Positions 7,731 through 16,785 of a stretch of 64,000 nucleotides of DNA are shown piece after piece. The notes under the pieces are model-generated. The model was not told the DNA's origin. It was given only the letters and a program-made list of their open reading frames with translations, and searched no databases. Source of the stretch: Bacillota bacterium (GTDB lineage: Bacteria > Bacillota > Clostridia > Lachnospirales > Lachnospiraceae). Numbering within the stretch: position 1 is the first letter of the stretch; each line of letters starts with the position of its first letter. The position numbers and the translations under genes were made by a program. The stretch is from NCBI GenBank assembly GCA_023423045.1, contig JAFAGA010000055.1, forward strand, positions 1 to 64,000, read 5' to 3'.

Positions 7731-9722
7731 ATGCGTACAGTGATAAAGGCTGCGTTTGTTGTATTTGCCGCCTCAATGATATTATGCGGCTGTAAAAAAA
7801 GTGATTCCACAACAAATGAAAATCCTTCGACCGCACCGATAGAATCGGCAGACGTTGTAGAGACTATGAATAGTAAATTGATTGAGAAAACGGATTATCT
7901 GGATCGTCAGGCAGGAGTTGACCGATCCCTTCAGGAAGAGGCAGGCAAAGGATATTCCTTTGACGAGCCGATGGTGATTGTAAATCCTTATGGAAGCTCT
8001 CCGCTTACGGCTGTGGTTATCTTCACTACCCCTTCGGATATGGGTGGAAGTATTATAGTAGAGGGAAAATCAGATGAGGATGATATCAAAGGCAGCTTTG
8101 CCGCGGAAAAGGAGCATATTGTTCCGATATACGGACTTTATGCAGGTGACACGACGAAGGTGACGCTGACTCTGGAGGACGGTACTTCAAATACACTTGA
8201 AATTAAAACAGACCAGCTTAATTACAGCACCGATGGGTTTGAGGTGGAAATGCTTGATTCCTCTTCCTATGATTATTCCAGGCTGACATTTGCATGTTCT
8301 TTAAATGGAAGTATATCAGCACTTGACAGTAAAGGGGATCTGCGATGGATTTACAGCGAGGGCGGGTTCCTTGGAGTAAAGGCTCTGTCTAACGGACGTC
8401 TGGCTGTTCCCACGGGCTATACCCTAAAGCCAATGTATTATCAGTCCGGTATTCTTGAGATGGATCTTCTGGGTAAGATATACAAAGAATATGCAATTCC
8501 CGGAGGGATGCATCACGATATCTTTGAATTGAAAAACGGCAACCTGCTGGTAGCAGCGGATCGTCCAAGCTTTGATACCTTGGAGGATTATATCGTTGAA
8601 ATTGACAGGAAAACAGGGGAAGTTGTGTGGGAGCTGGATCTCATGGAGCTGATTGACCCGACGGAGGGCGGTTCCATTCACAGGTCGGATGAGGACTGGT
8701 TTCATAATAACGGCGTCTGGTATGATGAAGCATCGGATACCCTGTTATTATCAGGAAGACATGTGGATGCAATCACGGCGGTGGATAAATCCGAGAAGAA
8801 ATTAAAATGGATTCTGGGAGATCCCGAAGGCTGGAGCGAGGAGTATCAGCAATACTTCTTTCAGCCAATCGGAGATAATTTTGAGTGGCAATACGCCCAG
8901 CATGAGGTGAGCATGCTGCCAAACGGCAACATTATGTGCTTCGATAACGGAGCGGGGCGGACCAAAGTTACAAAAGAGGATCAGAAGGTAACCGGAGATA
9001 ATGTATATTCGAGAGCCGTGATCTATCGTATTGACGAGGAAAATAGGACCATAGAGCAGGTTTGGCAATATGGCAAGGAACTCGGCGGTCAGTTCTATTC
9101 GGAATGGATCAGCGGTGCCGAGAGCCTGGATGACAGTAGCAGTAATATCTGGATTACGGCAGGATCCAACCTGTATAATTTGGAAAAAGGAGATTATGAC
9201 TACGGACCGCAGCATATGTTTGCTCCTGGCATAATACAGTCGACAAACATCGTACAGGTCAAGGATAACCAGCCTGTTTATAAAATGAAGCTGAATTTCC
9301 TCACCTACAGATCACTTCGGCTGTTGCCCTATGAAGATGCCGGTGCCTATGATGTCAGCGCAGCGGGACAGTATCTTGGCAGTCTGGGCGTCACCGGCAC
9401 GGTTGATATGGAGGTCAAGCTGGGTAATGCCAGTTCATTGGAGAATTGTACGGTATCTTTGGATCCGGTGAAGCTGACCTATACGGCTGCTTATGATATT
9501 GCGGCAAAGGACGACTTAAAGGATGATTATCTTGTATTGAGAAGAGCGGATGGAACCATATTCGCATATCAGGCGCAGCAATCAACTGTGGAAAATGAGG
9601 ACAATGTGACGGTTAACCTTAGCGGATGGGTCTCAATGGACGGACTCACTGGCACGGCATATGATGTTTTTCTGATTTTAAATAATAAGGCGTATAATAC
9701 AGGTTATAGAATAGAACCATAG
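7731..9722 (+). CDS. Aryl-sulfate sulfotransferase, lipoprotein (paralogue 2)
   Basis: A 663-residue paralogue of the preceding gene, started by ATG 7731 behind AGGAGGGA. The lipobox is ILCGC. The family N-domain reads VNPYGSSPLTAVVIF and IYGLYAGDTTKV. Propeller residues that correspond to catalytic positions of the characterised enterobacterial enzyme are visible: GGMHHDIFELKNGN, YAQHEVSMLPNGN and FDNGAGRTK, where the His and Arg bind sulfate. These are closer to consensus than in paralogue 1. It is the last gene of the operon, and a hairpin terminator follows at about 9.9 kb. Two divergent copies suggest different phenolic donors or acceptors at the cell surface (inference). Confidence 0.87.
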   Translation: MRTVIKAAFVVFAASMILCGCKKSDSTTNENPSTAPIESADVVETMNSKLIEKTDYLDRQAGVDRSLQEEAGKGYSFDEPMVIVNPYGSSPLTAVVIFTTPSDMGGSIIVEGKSDEDDIKGSFAAEKEHIVPIYGLYAGDTTKVTLTLEDGTSNTLEIKTDQLNYSTDGFEVEMLDSSSYDYSRLTFACSLNGSISALDSKGDLRWIYSEGGFLGVKALSNGRLAVPTGYTLKPMYYQSGILEMDLLGKIYKEYAIPGGMHHDIFELKNGNLLVAADRPSFDTLEDYIVEIDRKTGEVVWELDLMELIDPTEGGSIHRSDEDWFHNNGVWYDEASDTLLLSGRHVDAITAVDKSEKKLKWILGDPEGWSEEYQQYFFQPIGDNFEWQYAQHEVSMLPNGNIMCFDNGAGRTKVTKEDQKVTGDNVYSRAVIYRIDEENRTIEQVWQYGKELGGQFYSEWISGAESLDDSSSNIWITAGSNLYNLEKGDYDYGPQHMFAPGIIQSTNIVQVKDNQPVYKMKLNFLTYRSLRLLPYEDAGAYDVSAAGQYLGSLGVTGTVDMEVKLGNASSLENCTVSLDPVKLTYTAAYDIAAKDDLKDDYLVLRRADGTIFAYQAQQSTVENEDNVTVNLSGWVSMDGLTGTAYDVFLILNNKAYNTGYRIEP

Positions 9723-9892
9723 TGGAAAATCCCGTAGCTTGCTTTATTTGTGTAAGGTGATTGATGGGGTTTCAGGCTGTCGCAAAATCTCAGCAGGATC
9801 TGTTTCCTCCTGCCGGTTCTGCTGTACTTTTGTGGCTGACCTGATAATAGTAGACAGCACAATTAAGGAGCCTCAAATATAACAGGATATAG
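9723..9892. other. Intergenic region, no gene seen
   Basis: Between the sulfotransferase operon and its terminator. I find no open frame with a start signal and no RNA gene here. Confidence 0.4.
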
Positions 9893-9944
9893 TAACAGCT
9901 TACAGTCTTGATGAAGTATCAGGATTTGTGAGCTGTTTTTTTTG
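9893..9944 (+). terminator. Rho-independent terminator of the sulfotransferase operon
   Basis: AACAGCTTACAGTC pairs imperfectly with GGATTTGTGAGCTGTT across a short loop, followed by a run of Ts (9936-9943). Confidence 0.65.
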
Positions 9945-10065
9945 AGCAGAAGAATAAAATTCGTCTCGTTTTGCTTTCTCAATGTTGTTTTTTTCTTTGC
10001 AAAGGGTATTATATGTTTAATGGTTTATTAGTGCGAACTAAAGAACGATAGGAAAGGTGCTAAGT

Positions 10066-10404
10066 ATGAATAAAAAAGAACAAATAGAAATGATACAAGA
10101 GGATTTTAAAAATGCACAATCAATTCTAACAGCAATCGGTGATGAAACACGCCAGATAATACTTCTGGTATTAATGGAATCCGATTGTAAAAGCGGGATG
10201 CGTGTTGGTGAAATCACGGAAAAAACACACCTGTCCCGCCCTGCCGTATCACATCAGTTGAAAATATTGAAGGATATAGGAATTGTAAAAATGAGAGAGG
10301 AGGGGACTAAGAACTTTTATTATATCAATGTTTCTGCAAAATTAAATATACTGAAAAAGTTAGTTATGGATATTGAACATTTGATGAAAGAGTTTTATCA
10401 ATAA
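10066..10404 (+). CDS. ArsR-family winged-helix regulator
   Basis: About 112 residues. I chose ATG 10066, which has AGGAAAGG nine bases upstream, over the in-frame upstream GTG at 10057. The helix-turn-helix core is VGEITEKTHLSRPAVSHQLK (about 50-69), followed by the wing VKMREEGTKNFYYI, the standard ArsR/SmtB arrangement. No Cys pair of a classical arsenic or zinc site is visible. It precedes a decayed nitroreductase, so it may once have controlled an oxidative or xenobiotic response (inference). Confidence 0.85.
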   Translation: MNKKEQIEMIQEDFKNAQSILTAIGDETRQIILLVLMESDCKSGMRVGEITEKTHLSRPAVSHQLKILKDIGIVKMREEGTKNFYYINVSAKLNILKKLVMDIEHLMKEFYQ

Positions 10405-10472
10405 AATTAAAACGTATTTACTAACAAAGCCAATATTAAGGAAAATAGATAAGAATAATTGGAGGTAATTTC

Positions 10473-11094
10473 ATGCGCAGTGCAATAGAAAATAGAGTTT
10501 CACGGAGAAAGTTTGAAAAGGAACCGATTACAGGTCGGGAAAAAGAAAATATTATTTCTCTTATCAATCAATTAAATAAAGCATCCGGCTTAACTATGGC
10601 ATTTGTGGAGGATGGAAGCGGTGCCTTTGGGAAATTGAGAAAAAGCTATGGGTTATTTACCAATGTACGTTCTCTTATATTGATGAAAGGTAGGAAAGAC
10701 GATATAGATTTGAAGGAAAAGGTGGGATATTACGGAGAAGATTTAGTGCTTGCTATCACTGATTTAGGTCTGGGCACATGTTGGGTTGGAGGCACCTTTG
10801 ATAAGGAGGAATTAACTACTGATAGCGGCGAGGAATTGGCTTGTGTTGTAGTAGTAGGTAAAGTGGCGGCTCCTTCCCTGACAGAAAAAATGGTGTGGTC
10901 AGCTACACATCGAAAAGTAAAGAGTATGGAAGAACGAATCATAAGCGATCACCCTTTGCCTCACCTTAAGTGCTCAAATTGCAGATGACTATTCAATGGA
11001 TCTGATCGATTTAGGTATTGCAAAGAAACATTTTGAGATAGAAGCAGGGGGAAAGTTTGAATTTGGAAATGGAGGTATTTTTCATTTAAAATAA
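10473..11094 (+). pseudogene. Nitroreductase-family protein, internally deleted and frameshifted
   Basis: Starts well, with GGAGG before ATG 10473 and the family signature RSAIENRVSRRKFEKEPI (FMN phosphate-binding region). GEDLVLAITDLGLGTCWVGG is also family-typical. The frame stops at 10988 after an odd HLKCSNCR end. The next frame continues with SAQIADDYSMDLIDLGIAKK and HFEIEAGG, the usual C-terminus of TM1586-like nitroreductases, to a stop at 11094. About 40 residues that normally lie between (the conserved PEW...APSA..Q region) are absent, so this looks like deletion plus frameshift rather than a single read error. Confidence 0.65.
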
Positions 11095-11250
11095 ACAATA
11101 ATAGATCTGGGAAAGATATTTGCAGCAAGGAATTTTAAAGAAAAGCAGCGGGAAAAGTATCAACTGTGGAGAACTCCATGTTTAATAATGTGGTAAAAAA
11201 TATTTTTTCGCCAAAATATGGCGTAAATGCTGGAATTATGGTAATGTATA
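11095..11250. other. Intergenic leader of the lipid operon
   Basis: No gene is visible. It contains a GCCAAAATATGGC dyad and TA-rich stretches (TGTATATATAG at about 11245) that could include the operon promoter, but no convincing -35/-10 pair. Confidence 0.3.
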
Positions 11251-11277
11251 TATAGAAAAACCAAGGATTTTTCTATA
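11251..11277 (+). promoter_or_regulatory. 10-bp inverted repeat before the lipid operon
   Basis: TATAGAAAAA, a 7-base CCAAGGA loop, then TTTTTCTATA. It is a perfect dyad 32 bases before the first start codon. Position and symmetry fit an operator or a weak attenuator hairpin. I see no similar copy elsewhere in the window. Confidence 0.45.
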
Positions 11278-11309
11278 GCTTAGATAAAACTCAGGAGAAG
11301 AAGACCAGC

Positions 11310-11900
11310 ATGGAAGTCATTATTTTTATGTTTATAACCCTCATGCCTGCGATATTGGCAGGCATAGCTACGATGATATGGTGCAAGCTGCCAATATTAA
11401 AGTTTTTGAATAAACCCATTGATGGCGGGAAATACCTGCGGGATGGGAAACGAATATTCGGTGATAATAAAACTTGGAAGGGATTATGCGGTTATATTGT
11501 TATAAATATACTGTTTTTCCTATTATGGGGCTTTTTGTCCCAAAGAAGTGAGTATCTGCAGTTGCATAACTATTTCTATATTGATTATAAAAATACTCCT
11601 TCGTACAATTTGTTACTTGGAGTACTAAGCGGGTTAGGCTATTCGCTGTTTGAGCTGCCCAATAGTTATCTTAAACGCAGGCTTGATATCAGGCCGGGCA
11701 AGACCATCAGCGGCGGGTGGAAAGTTTTCTTTGTTTTCCTGGATCAGGCTGATTCCGTTTTTGGATGCGCATTGGTAGTATGGCTGTTTTATGATATTGG
11801 CCTTTTGACCTATATAGAATTCATTTTGGTGGGAGCAGTTACGCACATCATACTAAATATGCTGTTATATTTTTTGCATCTACGAAAAAACATGTTTTAA
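11310..11900 (+). CDS. CarS-like CDP-archaeol synthase / CDP-lipid synthase
   Basis: A 196-residue membrane protein of the DUF46/CarS family, which in archaea transfers CMP from CTP to a phospholipid precursor to make CDP-archaeol. There are about five hydrophobic segments. The cytidylyltransferase signatures are present: KRIFGDNKTWKG (about 47-58), RRLDIRPGK and VFLDQADSVFG, with the acidic pair DQxD. Bacterial CdsA has a different motif, so this is not the housekeeping enzyme. It is the first gene of a tight operon that also has PssA-, Psd- and UbiA-family enzymes, and would provide their CDP-activated substrate. Whether the lipid is ether- or ester-linked cannot be told from sequence. Confidence 0.8.
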   Translation: MEVIIFMFITLMPAILAGIATMIWCKLPILKFLNKPIDGGKYLRDGKRIFGDNKTWKGLCGYIVINILFFLLWGFLSQRSEYLQLHNYFYIDYKNTPSYNLLLGVLSGLGYSLFELPNSYLKRRLDIRPGKTISGGWKVFFVFLDQADSVFGCALVVWLFYDIGLLTYIEFILVGAVTHIILNMLLYFLHLRKNMF

Positions 11901-11912
11901 GGAGACACCAGG

Positions 11913-14420
11913 GTGATAGTCAAAATTGAAGATAAGAATACTGAAAAAGTAGGTAACAAGGGTAAGTTTTTAATGCTGATGAAGCAGAATCGTTTTCGGA
12001 TCCCGACAGGCTTTATACTGGATAGCGACTGCTATGAAGAGATTATAAAATCATCCGGGATACATGCTGATATTCGACATTTGTTAAGCAAAGTGGATAA
12101 GACAAATGTTGCTGAGATCAGCAAAAAGCTGACGGCTTTGTTTGGCCGTGTAAAAATAGACAAGGGCATTATGGGCCTGGTGGAAGAGAACATTTGCCCG
12201 GACAAGAAATATGCCGTAAGAAGCAGCGGAACAAGAGAGGATTTGGACAATTTCTCTTTTGCCGGTCAATATGAAACTTTTTTAAATGTCCAGGGAATGG
12301 ATCCTCTGGAAAGAGCGATTATTGGCTGTTATAAGTCCATGTTTTCCGAAGTAATGCTGACCTATTTAGTAAATCATAGTATTCCTGCGGATGATTTGAA
12401 GATGTCTGTTATTATACAGGAGATGATAGCTTCCGAATACAGTGGAATTGCTTTTACGGTTAATCCTGTCACGGGCAATGATAAGGAGATTTTGGCAGAG
12501 GTTGCGGAAGGCTTGGGAGATAATATTGTTAATGGCAAGGTGAAGCCGGAACAGTATTTTTATAATTGGTACGAAGAGCAGTTCCACTACGACCGGGACA
12601 ATAGGCTGTTGGATAAAAATATGCTGGATAAGATGATGAAGACATTCCTTGAGATTCAGACCTTTTTTGGCTATCCCTGCGATATAGAATTTGCCATTGA
12701 ACAGGGAGAATTGTACATATTACAGGCGAGGGCCATTACCAGGATAAAATATTCCGGAATAAAAGATATCTGGTCAACCGCTGATTTTAAGGATGGCGGG
12801 GTATCGGCAACGGTATGTACTCCATATATGTGGAGTTTGTATGAGTATATATGGGAGTATTCCCTGAGAAAATTTGTGATCGATTCCAAGATTCTAAAGC
12901 CCCGGGAGTGCGATAAGAAATTAGGGGATATGTTTTATGGAAGACCGTATTGGAATATGTCTGTTGTAAAATTGGCCATGAGCAAAGTTCCCGGTTACAA
13001 AGAAAGGGAATTCGATTCAGACTTCGGAGTTAAGATAACCTATGAAGGGGATGGAGATGCCACAGGAATCACGCTTTCTTCTCTGATAGGAATCATAAAG
13101 ATGGCAATTGCCCAGAAAAAAATACTGAAGGAAAGAAATCAAAATGCGGAGCGCTACAAAGAGGAATTGCTGAAAAAGTATGAGAATTACCGCAGTACCT
13201 ATAGGGATGCTATGGATGAAAAGGTATTTGAGCAGAAATGGTATCGATTGACCAGGGAAGTTTATCTGCAAAGTGAGTCAACCTATTTCTGGCAGATTTT
13301 TATCAATACCATTCATCAATCCTTATATAAGGATGAACTGTTAAAACTTATAAGCAGCAGCGAATATATAGGGTTGCTGAGCGGATTAGATCAGATATCT
13401 CATTTGCTTCCTTTCTATGATATGTGGGAAACCGGCAGAAGGATCCGCAGGGACCATGAGGCTTTTTCCTATTGGACGAATACTCCTTTGGAGCTGATTC
13501 AAGAAGAGCTGAAGGGCGGCCGTTATTATTTGGATGAAGTGTGTAAATTCATTGAGGTTTACGGATATCATTCGGATAAGGAGCTGGATGTCACATATCC
13601 CTGTTATTATGAGGATACCTTAGCAGTCATTAAGATGTTCAGGGACAGTGTACTGTTGGATGATTCCTGCAGTCCTGCCGAGGATAAGAAGCGCCAGAGA
13701 TATGAGTATGAGAAGCAGCTTGGCAAAATCCGGACCCAGGTAAATGCCAGTAAATATAAAAAGCTTGAAACTAAAATAATTAATATGAGAAAAATGCTTT
13801 GGTGGAGAGAGGAATTCAGAGATGTATCAACCAGGTTTTACTATATAATCAGAATCTACACCATGAGATTGGCAGATTACTATGTGAAAAGCGGAGTGCT
13901 GCAAAGGCCGGAAGATATATGGATGCTGAAAGTCGGCCAATTATGGGACTATGCTGACGGGAAGTTGTCCTCTGAAGAGCTGCAGGGGATAATAGCAAAA
14001 AGCCAAAGCTATTATAATTCTTTTAGAAATTATATGAGTGATAATGAAATCGGCTCTGTATTTGATTTGGAAGGAAAACAAGCGGCACAAGATAAAGATG
14101 GTATCCATGGGCTGGGCTGCAATAACGGAGTGGTAACTGCAACCGCCAGGGTGATTGAAAACCTGGGGCAAATTGACAGGCTGCAGCAGGGAGATATTTT
14201 AATAACCAGATTTACAGATACGGGTTGGACCTGCAAATTTTCCATGATATCAGGAATCGTTACGGAGTATGGAGGAATACTTTGCCACTCGGCGATTGTG
14301 TCAAGGGAGTACGGTATTCCGTGTATCGTCTGTGCACATGATGTAATGAATAAAATAAAGGATGGCAGCAGAATCACCATGGATGGAACCACGGGCGAGA
14401 TTAAGGTAGTTAAGGAGTAG
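11913..14420 (+). CDS. PEP-synthase-like dikinase (PEP/pyruvate-binding plus swivelling His domain), copy 1
   Basis: An 835-residue protein started by GTG 11913 behind AAGGAGACACC. The N-terminal ATP-grasp domain of the PPDK_N family (about 1-280) has KYAVRSSGTREDLDNFSFAG and FTVNPVTGNDKE. A long helical middle region without a recognised fold follows. The C-terminal swivelling domain has GGILCHSAIVSREYGIP, with His near residue 792 as phospho-carrier. The PEP-binding TIM barrel of true PEP synthase is absent. The order ATP-grasp, middle, His domain is that of rifampin phosphotransferase and related small-molecule phosphotransferases. The substrate is presumably an operon intermediate (inference). 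Confidence 0.82.
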   Translation: MIVKIEDKNTEKVGNKGKFLMLMKQNRFRIPTGFILDSDCYEEIIKSSGIHADIRHLLSKVDKTNVAEISKKLTALFGRVKIDKGIMGLVEENICPDKKYAVRSSGTREDLDNFSFAGQYETFLNVQGMDPLERAIIGCYKSMFSEVMLTYLVNHSIPADDLKMSVIIQEMIASEYSGIAFTVNPVTGNDKEILAEVAEGLGDNIVNGKVKPEQYFYNWYEEQFHYDRDNRLLDKNMLDKMMKTFLEIQTFFGYPCDIEFAIEQGELYILQARAITRIKYSGIKDIWSTADFKDGGVSATVCTPYMWSLYEYIWEYSLRKFVIDSKILKPRECDKKLGDMFYGRPYWNMSVVKLAMSKVPGYKEREFDSDFGVKITYEGDGDATGITLSSLIGIIKMAIAQKKILKERNQNAERYKEELLKKYENYRSTYRDAMDEKVFEQKWYRLTREVYLQSESTYFWQIFINTIHQSLYKDELLKLISSSEYIGLLSGLDQISHLLPFYDMWETGRRIRRDHEAFSYWTNTPLELIQEELKGGRYYLDEVCKFIEVYGYHSDKELDVTYPCYYEDTLAVIKMFRDSVLLDDSCSPAEDKKRQRYEYEKQLGKIRTQVNASKYKKLETKIINMRKMLWWREEFRDVSTRFYYIIRIYTMRLADYYVKSGVLQRPEDIWMLKVGQLWDYADGKLSSEELQGIIAKSQSYYNSFRNYMSDNEIGSVFDLEGKQAAQDKDGIHGLGCNNGVVTATARVIENLGQIDRLQQGDILITRFTDTGWTCKFSMISGIVTEYGGILCHSAIVSREYGIPCIVCAHDVMNKIKDGSRITMDGTTGEIKVVKE

Positions 14421-14423
14421 CAG

Positions 14424-15029
14424 ATGATAATAGGCAAATGGAACAAATCAGTAATAGTTACATATATCGGCGTCATGTTTTCGATCCTGGGAATGTACTT
14501 TGCGTGTACGAAGGGGATAAAATATGCAATATGCTGTCTGATGGCGGCCGGAATCTGCGATCTGTTTGATGGCAGGATAGCGCGGAGCTGCAAAAGAACC
14601 GAAGAGGAGAAAAAATTTGGAGTCCAGCTGGATTCCCTGGCTGACGTATTTAACTTCATTGCATTTCCGATTGTGATTTTTGTTGGAGCAGGCTTTATCA
14701 ATCCCTTTCTTATCCTGCTCTATATTTTGTTTGCAATATGTGGAATCGCAAGACTGGCCTATTTCAATATATCCGCGGAGGGCGATGCTCCGGTGCGTTA
14801 TTATCAGGGGCTGCCGGTAACCTATACGGCTTTGATATTACCCATTGTTTATTTGCTTAAATATGTACTTCCCCCGGATCTATTCTATATGGTTTTTCCG
14901 GCAGCCATGCTTGTGATTTCCATACTGAATGTCCTTAATATAAAAGTTCCAAAGCCCAAGGGAGCCTCATATATTCTGTTTTCTTTATTGGCAGTATTTG
15001 TGCTGGTATTATACCTGGTGGTATTATGA
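14424..15029 (+). CDS. pssA: CDP-alcohol phosphatidyltransferase, phosphatidylserine-synthase-like
   Basis: A 201-residue membrane enzyme that would replace CMP of a CDP-lipid with L-serine. The catalytic motif is complete and spread over residues 46-74: DLFDGRIAR, then GVQLDSLAD, giving the D-x2-DG-x2-AR ... G-x3-D-x3-D pattern, with the insert length usual for bacterial type II PssA. About six hydrophobic segments are present. It starts three bases after the preceding stop behind AAGGAG, and overlaps the decarboxylase by four bases. The next gene encodes the enzyme that acts on its product, which supports serine as the alcohol. Confidence 0.85.
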   Translation: MIIGKWNKSVIVTYIGVMFSILGMYFACTKGIKYAICCLMAAGICDLFDGRIARSCKRTEEEKKFGVQLDSLADVFNFIAFPIVIFVGAGFINPFLILLYILFAICGIARLAYFNISAEGDAPVRYYQGLPVTYTALILPIVYLLKYVLPPDLFYMVFPAAMLVISILNVLNIKVPKPKGASYILFSLLAVFVLVLYLVVL

Positions 15030-15892
15030 TAAAAATCTATGACAGGGAAAACCAGACATATTATACGGAAGTTCAGTACGGAGAAAAAGCGCTTCACTTT
15101 TTGTATCATACGGTCTGGGGGAGGATAATGCTGAAACTGGCCGCAAATAGAAACTTTTCCAGATGGAATGCAATCTACAATAACAGCAAATGGAGTATAT
15201 CCAAAATAAAGCCTTTTATTGAGAAATACAATATTCGGATTAGCGATTTTGAAAGTAAAGAATATCAATCCTTTAATGATTTTTTTACAAGGTCGATGCT
15301 TCAGGGAAAAAGAAAGATTTGTATGGAGCAGGGACGGCTGATTGCACCGGCAGATTCCAAATTGCTGGTATACCATATTACAGAAAATCTAAAGATTAAT
15401 GTCAAAAATTCTATTTATTCAATGGATGAAATTTTACGGGACAAGGACCTTGCCAAAGAGTATGACAGCGGTTTATGTCTGGTATATCGATTAACAGTAG
15501 ATGATTATCACAGGTACTGCTATATTGACAGCGGTGAGGTAGCAGGGCAAAAAAGGATAAAAGGGAAATTGCATACGGTAAGCTCTATCTCTGAGGATTA
15601 TAAGGTTTATATAGAGAATCAAAGGGAATATCAAGTTATTGATACAAGATATTTAGGGCGGGTCATCCAGATGGAAGTAGGGGCCATGCTGATAGGAAGA
15701 ATTGTGAATACACAATCAAAGATTGCCGTGCGGGGTCAGGAAAAGGGTTTTTTTAGTTACGGAGGCTCCACGATTATCGTATTTGTAAAAGCTGATAGGC
15801 TCATTATAGATGCGGATATAATGAAGCACAGCCAGGAACAGATTGAAACCAAGGTTAAGTATGGGGAAGAAATAGGAAAAATAATATGCTGA
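15026..15892 (+). CDS. psd: Phosphatidylserine decarboxylase
   Basis: A 288-residue proenzyme that self-cleaves to form a pyruvoyl group and converts phosphatidylserine-type lipids to phosphatidylethanolamine. Family landmarks are FNDFFTR (about 83-89), Asp110 in APADSK, the His of DYHRYC (about 162), and the cleavage site GGST with Ser near 248 (the Ser that becomes pyruvoyl). QMEVGAMLIGRI is also typical. It overlaps the synthase by ATGA, so the two are translationally coupled. Within this operon it is the last headgroup step. Confidence 0.9.
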   Translation: MIKIYDRENQTYYTEVQYGEKALHFLYHTVWGRIMLKLAANRNFSRWNAIYNNSKWSISKIKPFIEKYNIRISDFESKEYQSFNDFFTRSMLQGKRKICMEQGRLIAPADSKLLVYHITENLKINVKNSIYSMDEILRDKDLAKEYDSGLCLVYRLTVDDYHRYCYIDSGEVAGQKRIKGKLHTVSSISEDYKVYIENQREYQVIDTRYLGRVIQMEVGAMLIGRIVNTQSKIAVRGQEKGFFSYGGSTIIVFVKADRLIIDADIMKHSQEQIETKVKYGEEIGKIIC

Positions 15893-16785
15893 GAAGATTA
15901 CATATCTATTTTAAAGAGATGTATCCTGTGATTCCGAGACTGCTATTAGGCTTTATCGTTTTTGGAGAAATCTACTTTATAATATTGCTTAATTATGGAA
16001 TAACAGATTTTAATATCGGCGGCCAGGAGTTGATTGGTGGCTATACTGTTTTTGCATTTTTAATGTGGCTTAGAATTGCGGATGATTTTAAGGACTACGA
16101 GACAGATAAGGTTCTGTTCAAGGACAGACCATTGCCAAGCGGGAAGGTAAAGAAGAAGGACCTTATTATTGCCTGCTCCGTTGTACAGGCAGTGGCAGTA
16201 ATATTAAATATCCTCTTTATGAATAACCTGCTCTTTTTTATGGTGCTATATTTTTATGGCTTTTTGATGAGCAAATGGTTTTTTAAAAAGAAAAAAATTC
16301 AGTCAAGCCTGCCGCTGGCACTGGTAACCCACAATCCGGTACAGCTTTTTGTAAACATCTTTACCATATCCTTTACATGCATCAAATATCAGTTAAATCC
16401 CGTAAGCCTGACCACATTCCTGGTTTTATGGACCCTTTACTTTCCTTCCTTAATATGGGAGGTAAGCAGGAAAATCAAAGCGCCCCGGGAGGAAAATGAC
16501 TATACAACCTACTCCAAACTGTTTGGCTATAAGAAGGCAACACGGTTCGTAATGTACCTAACCCTTACGGATATTGTTACCAATATAATCCTGGTGTGGA
16601 ATCTGAATAAAATAGCTGTGGTACTGTTTGTAATTCTTGTATCCTGGATGACATACCGGTTTATTGGTTTTATCAGGAACCCATATCAATACAAGATTGT
16701 AGGTAAGGTGGAAAAATACACCTACATACAGGAATCTTTGATGCTGCTGACAGTAGCAGTATACTTATTGGCAGGTAAGATATAA
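15886..16785 (+). CDS. UbiA-family prenyltransferase
   Basis: A 299-residue membrane protein with about eight hydrophobic segments. The first Asp-rich motif is DDFKDYETD (residues 66-74), followed by RPLPSGKVKKKDL, as in UbiA enzymes that bind prenyl diphosphate through Mg. A weaker second acidic motif lies in REENDYTTYSKLFG. In archaea a UbiA member adds the second geranylgeranyl chain to glycerol phosphate (DGGGP synthase). Others prenylate quinones or tetrapyrroles. Here the surrounding lipid genes favour a glycerolipid acceptor (inference). The start overlaps the psd stop. Confidence 0.8.
   Translation: MLRRLHIYFKEMYPVIPRLLLGFIVFGEIYFIILLNYGITDFNIGGQELIGGYTVFAFLMWLRIADDFKDYETDKVLFKDRPLPSGKVKKKDLIIACSVVQAVAVILNILFMNNLLFFMVLYFYGFLMSKWFFKKKKIQSSLPLALVTHNPVQLFVNIFTISFTCIKYQLNPVSLTTFLVLWTLYFPSLIWEVSRKIKAPREENDYTTYSKLFGYKKATRFVMYLTLTDIVTNIILVWNLNKIAVVLFVILVSWMTYRFIGFIRNPYQYKIVGKVEKYTYIQESLMLLTVAVYLLAGKI

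Noticed and set aside
11310..11900. Housekeeping CdsA
   Set aside because: The CdsA signature is absent; GDNKTWKG and LDQAD fit the CarS/DUF46 family.
14030..14701. 223-codon minus-strand ORF
   Set aside because: It crosses the end of dikinase 1 and the start of pssA on the opposite strand, and shows no domain or start signal.
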